Assembly: GCA_022600395.1 (NCBI GenBank)
Contig: JAHZKM010000120.1
Location: 1-6,085 of the forward strand
DNA length: 6,085 nucleotides
From: Pseudomonadota bacterium
GTDB taxonomy: Bacteria > Pseudomonadota > Gammaproteobacteria > PS1 > Pseudothioglobaceae
Reading direction: 5' to 3'
The notes beneath the pieces were generated by a model. The model was not told where the DNA came from. It ran no database searches and worked only from the letters and a program-made list of their open reading frames with translations. Positions 5,376 through 6,085 of this stretch are shown here, piece after piece (position 1 is the first letter of the stretch; each line of letters starts with the position of its first letter). A program made the position numbers and the translations under genes.

Positions 5376-6085
5376 TTAATGATTAAGAGATTGTAGCGTT
5401 CTCACCGTAATCTCTTCATGCGTTTTTAAGCCATCAAGCATAGCAAACGCCGCGGCCACTGTTGTGGTAAAGGGTACCTTATGCACTAACGCTTGACAAC
5501 GAATGGCTGCTGCATCTTCCACACCTTGAGTATCTTCAGTAGAATTAATAATTAAATCAATTGCATCATTTTTAATCATATCAACAATATGTGGCGATCC
5601 TTCTGATACTTTATGGACCATTTCACATTCTAAGCCAGCATCAATCAAGGCATCTCTATTACTTCGAGTAGCTACTAAACTAAACCCTTGTTGAGACAGT
5701 TTCTCACCTAGACTAACCAAATCATCGCGATCTAAGCGTCTAAGACTTACAAAAACCTTGCCTTTTTCAGGTGCGCGAGATCCAGCGGCTAGTTGCGCTT
5801 TATCAAAAGCAGAAGCAAAATCATCACCAATACCCATCACTTCGCCTGTTGAACGCATTTCTGGACCTAAAATTGGATCCACACCTAAGAATTTATTAAA
5901 TGGAAATACCGCTTCTTTAACGCTGTAATGCTTAGGAACGATCTCTTGAGTAAAGTTCAGCTCTTTGAGTGATTTTCCTGCCATAACACGCGCGGCAATA
6001 TTGGCTAGTGGCGCACTAATTGCTTTAGAAACAAAAGGCACTGTCCGTGATGCACGAGGATTAACCTCAATCACATAAATTTCGC
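5376..6085 (-). CDS. carB: Carbamoyl-phosphate synthase large subunit, C-terminal part (cut by window edge)
   Basis: CarB makes carbamoyl phosphate from bicarbonate, ATP and ammonia supplied by the CarA glutaminase, feeding pyrimidine and arginine synthesis in the cytoplasm. Only the last 235 residues are here (the family has about 1070); the frame is open through base 6085, so the gene starts outside. The fragment opens with EIYVIEVNPRASRTVPF, the end of the second ATP-grasp domain, where E6 and N8 are the expected Mg-ATP ligands. DPILGPEMRSTGEVMG follows at 69-84. The allosteric MGS-like domain runs from about residue 108 to the end, with EGSPHI (161-166) and IINST (178-182); in E. coli this domain binds UMP, IMP and ornithine. 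The GTG at 6074-6072 is an internal valine, not a start. greA follows after 12 bases. The length and motifs of the tail look complete. Confidence 0.97.
   Translation of the reverse strand, partial: EIYVIEVNPRASRTVPFVSKAISAPLANIAARVMAGKSLKELNFTQEIVPKHYSVKEAVFPFNKFLGVDPILGPEMRSTGEVMGIGDDFASAFDKAQLAAGSRAPEKGKVFVSLRRLDRDDLVSLGEKLSQQGFSLVATRSNRDALIDAGLECEMVHKVSEGSPHIVDMIKNDAIDLIINSTEDTQGVEDAAAIRCQALVHKVPFTTTVAAAFAMLDGLKTHEEITVRTLQSLNH

Noticed and set aside
6072..6074. GTG as the start of a 232-residue protein
   Set aside because: The frame remains open upstream and encodes EIY before VIEVNPR, matching the CarB interior, so the gene continues beyond the window.

Overview
The window comes from an AT-rich bacterial chromosome, most likely a gammaproteobacterium. 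AceA and AceK align closely with their enterobacterial counterparts, AceA down to the active-site residue numbers, and the carB-greA order is a familiar gammaproteobacterial arrangement. The low GC (by eye somewhere near 38-40%, with a very AT-rich promoter region) would fit a marine lineage such as the SUP05/Thioglobus group, but that placement is a guess. I see no mobile element, tRNA, rRNA or CRISPR array. The window is almost wholly coding, and the longest gap is about 200 bases.

Left two thirds (1-3989, all minus strand): a glyoxylate-shunt operon transcribed right to left in the order aceA (isocitrate lyase), aceK (isocitrate dehydrogenase kinase/phosphatase), an RraA-like class II aldolase/oxaloacetate decarboxylase, and glcB (malate synthase G, cut by the window edge). 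AceA splits isocitrate into succinate and glyoxylate. AceK phosphorylates isocitrate dehydrogenase so that isocitrate is diverted to AceA. Malate synthase joins glyoxylate to acetyl-CoA. The third gene is the unusual member: it keeps the D-X20-R-D catalytic motif, so it is probably an enzyme of pyruvate/oxaloacetate (possibly glyoxylate) chemistry rather than an RNase E regulator. The last three genes are tightly packed (5-base gap, then a 7-base overlap).

Centre (3990-4881): a divergent promoter region followed by a plus-strand IclR-family regulator. A near-perfect 11-base direct repeat spaced exactly 20 bases apart overlaps the predicted -10 and -35 boxes of aceA. This is a good candidate operator for the adjacent regulator and suggests local control of the shunt by a glyoxylate/pyruvate-type effector, as with E. 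coli IclR; that link is inferred.

Right part (4887-6085, minus strand): the 3' end of carB (carbamoyl-phosphate synthase large subunit) followed 12 bases later by greA (transcript-cleavage factor). This housekeeping operon converges tail to tail with the IclR gene, leaving only 5 bases between the stop codons.
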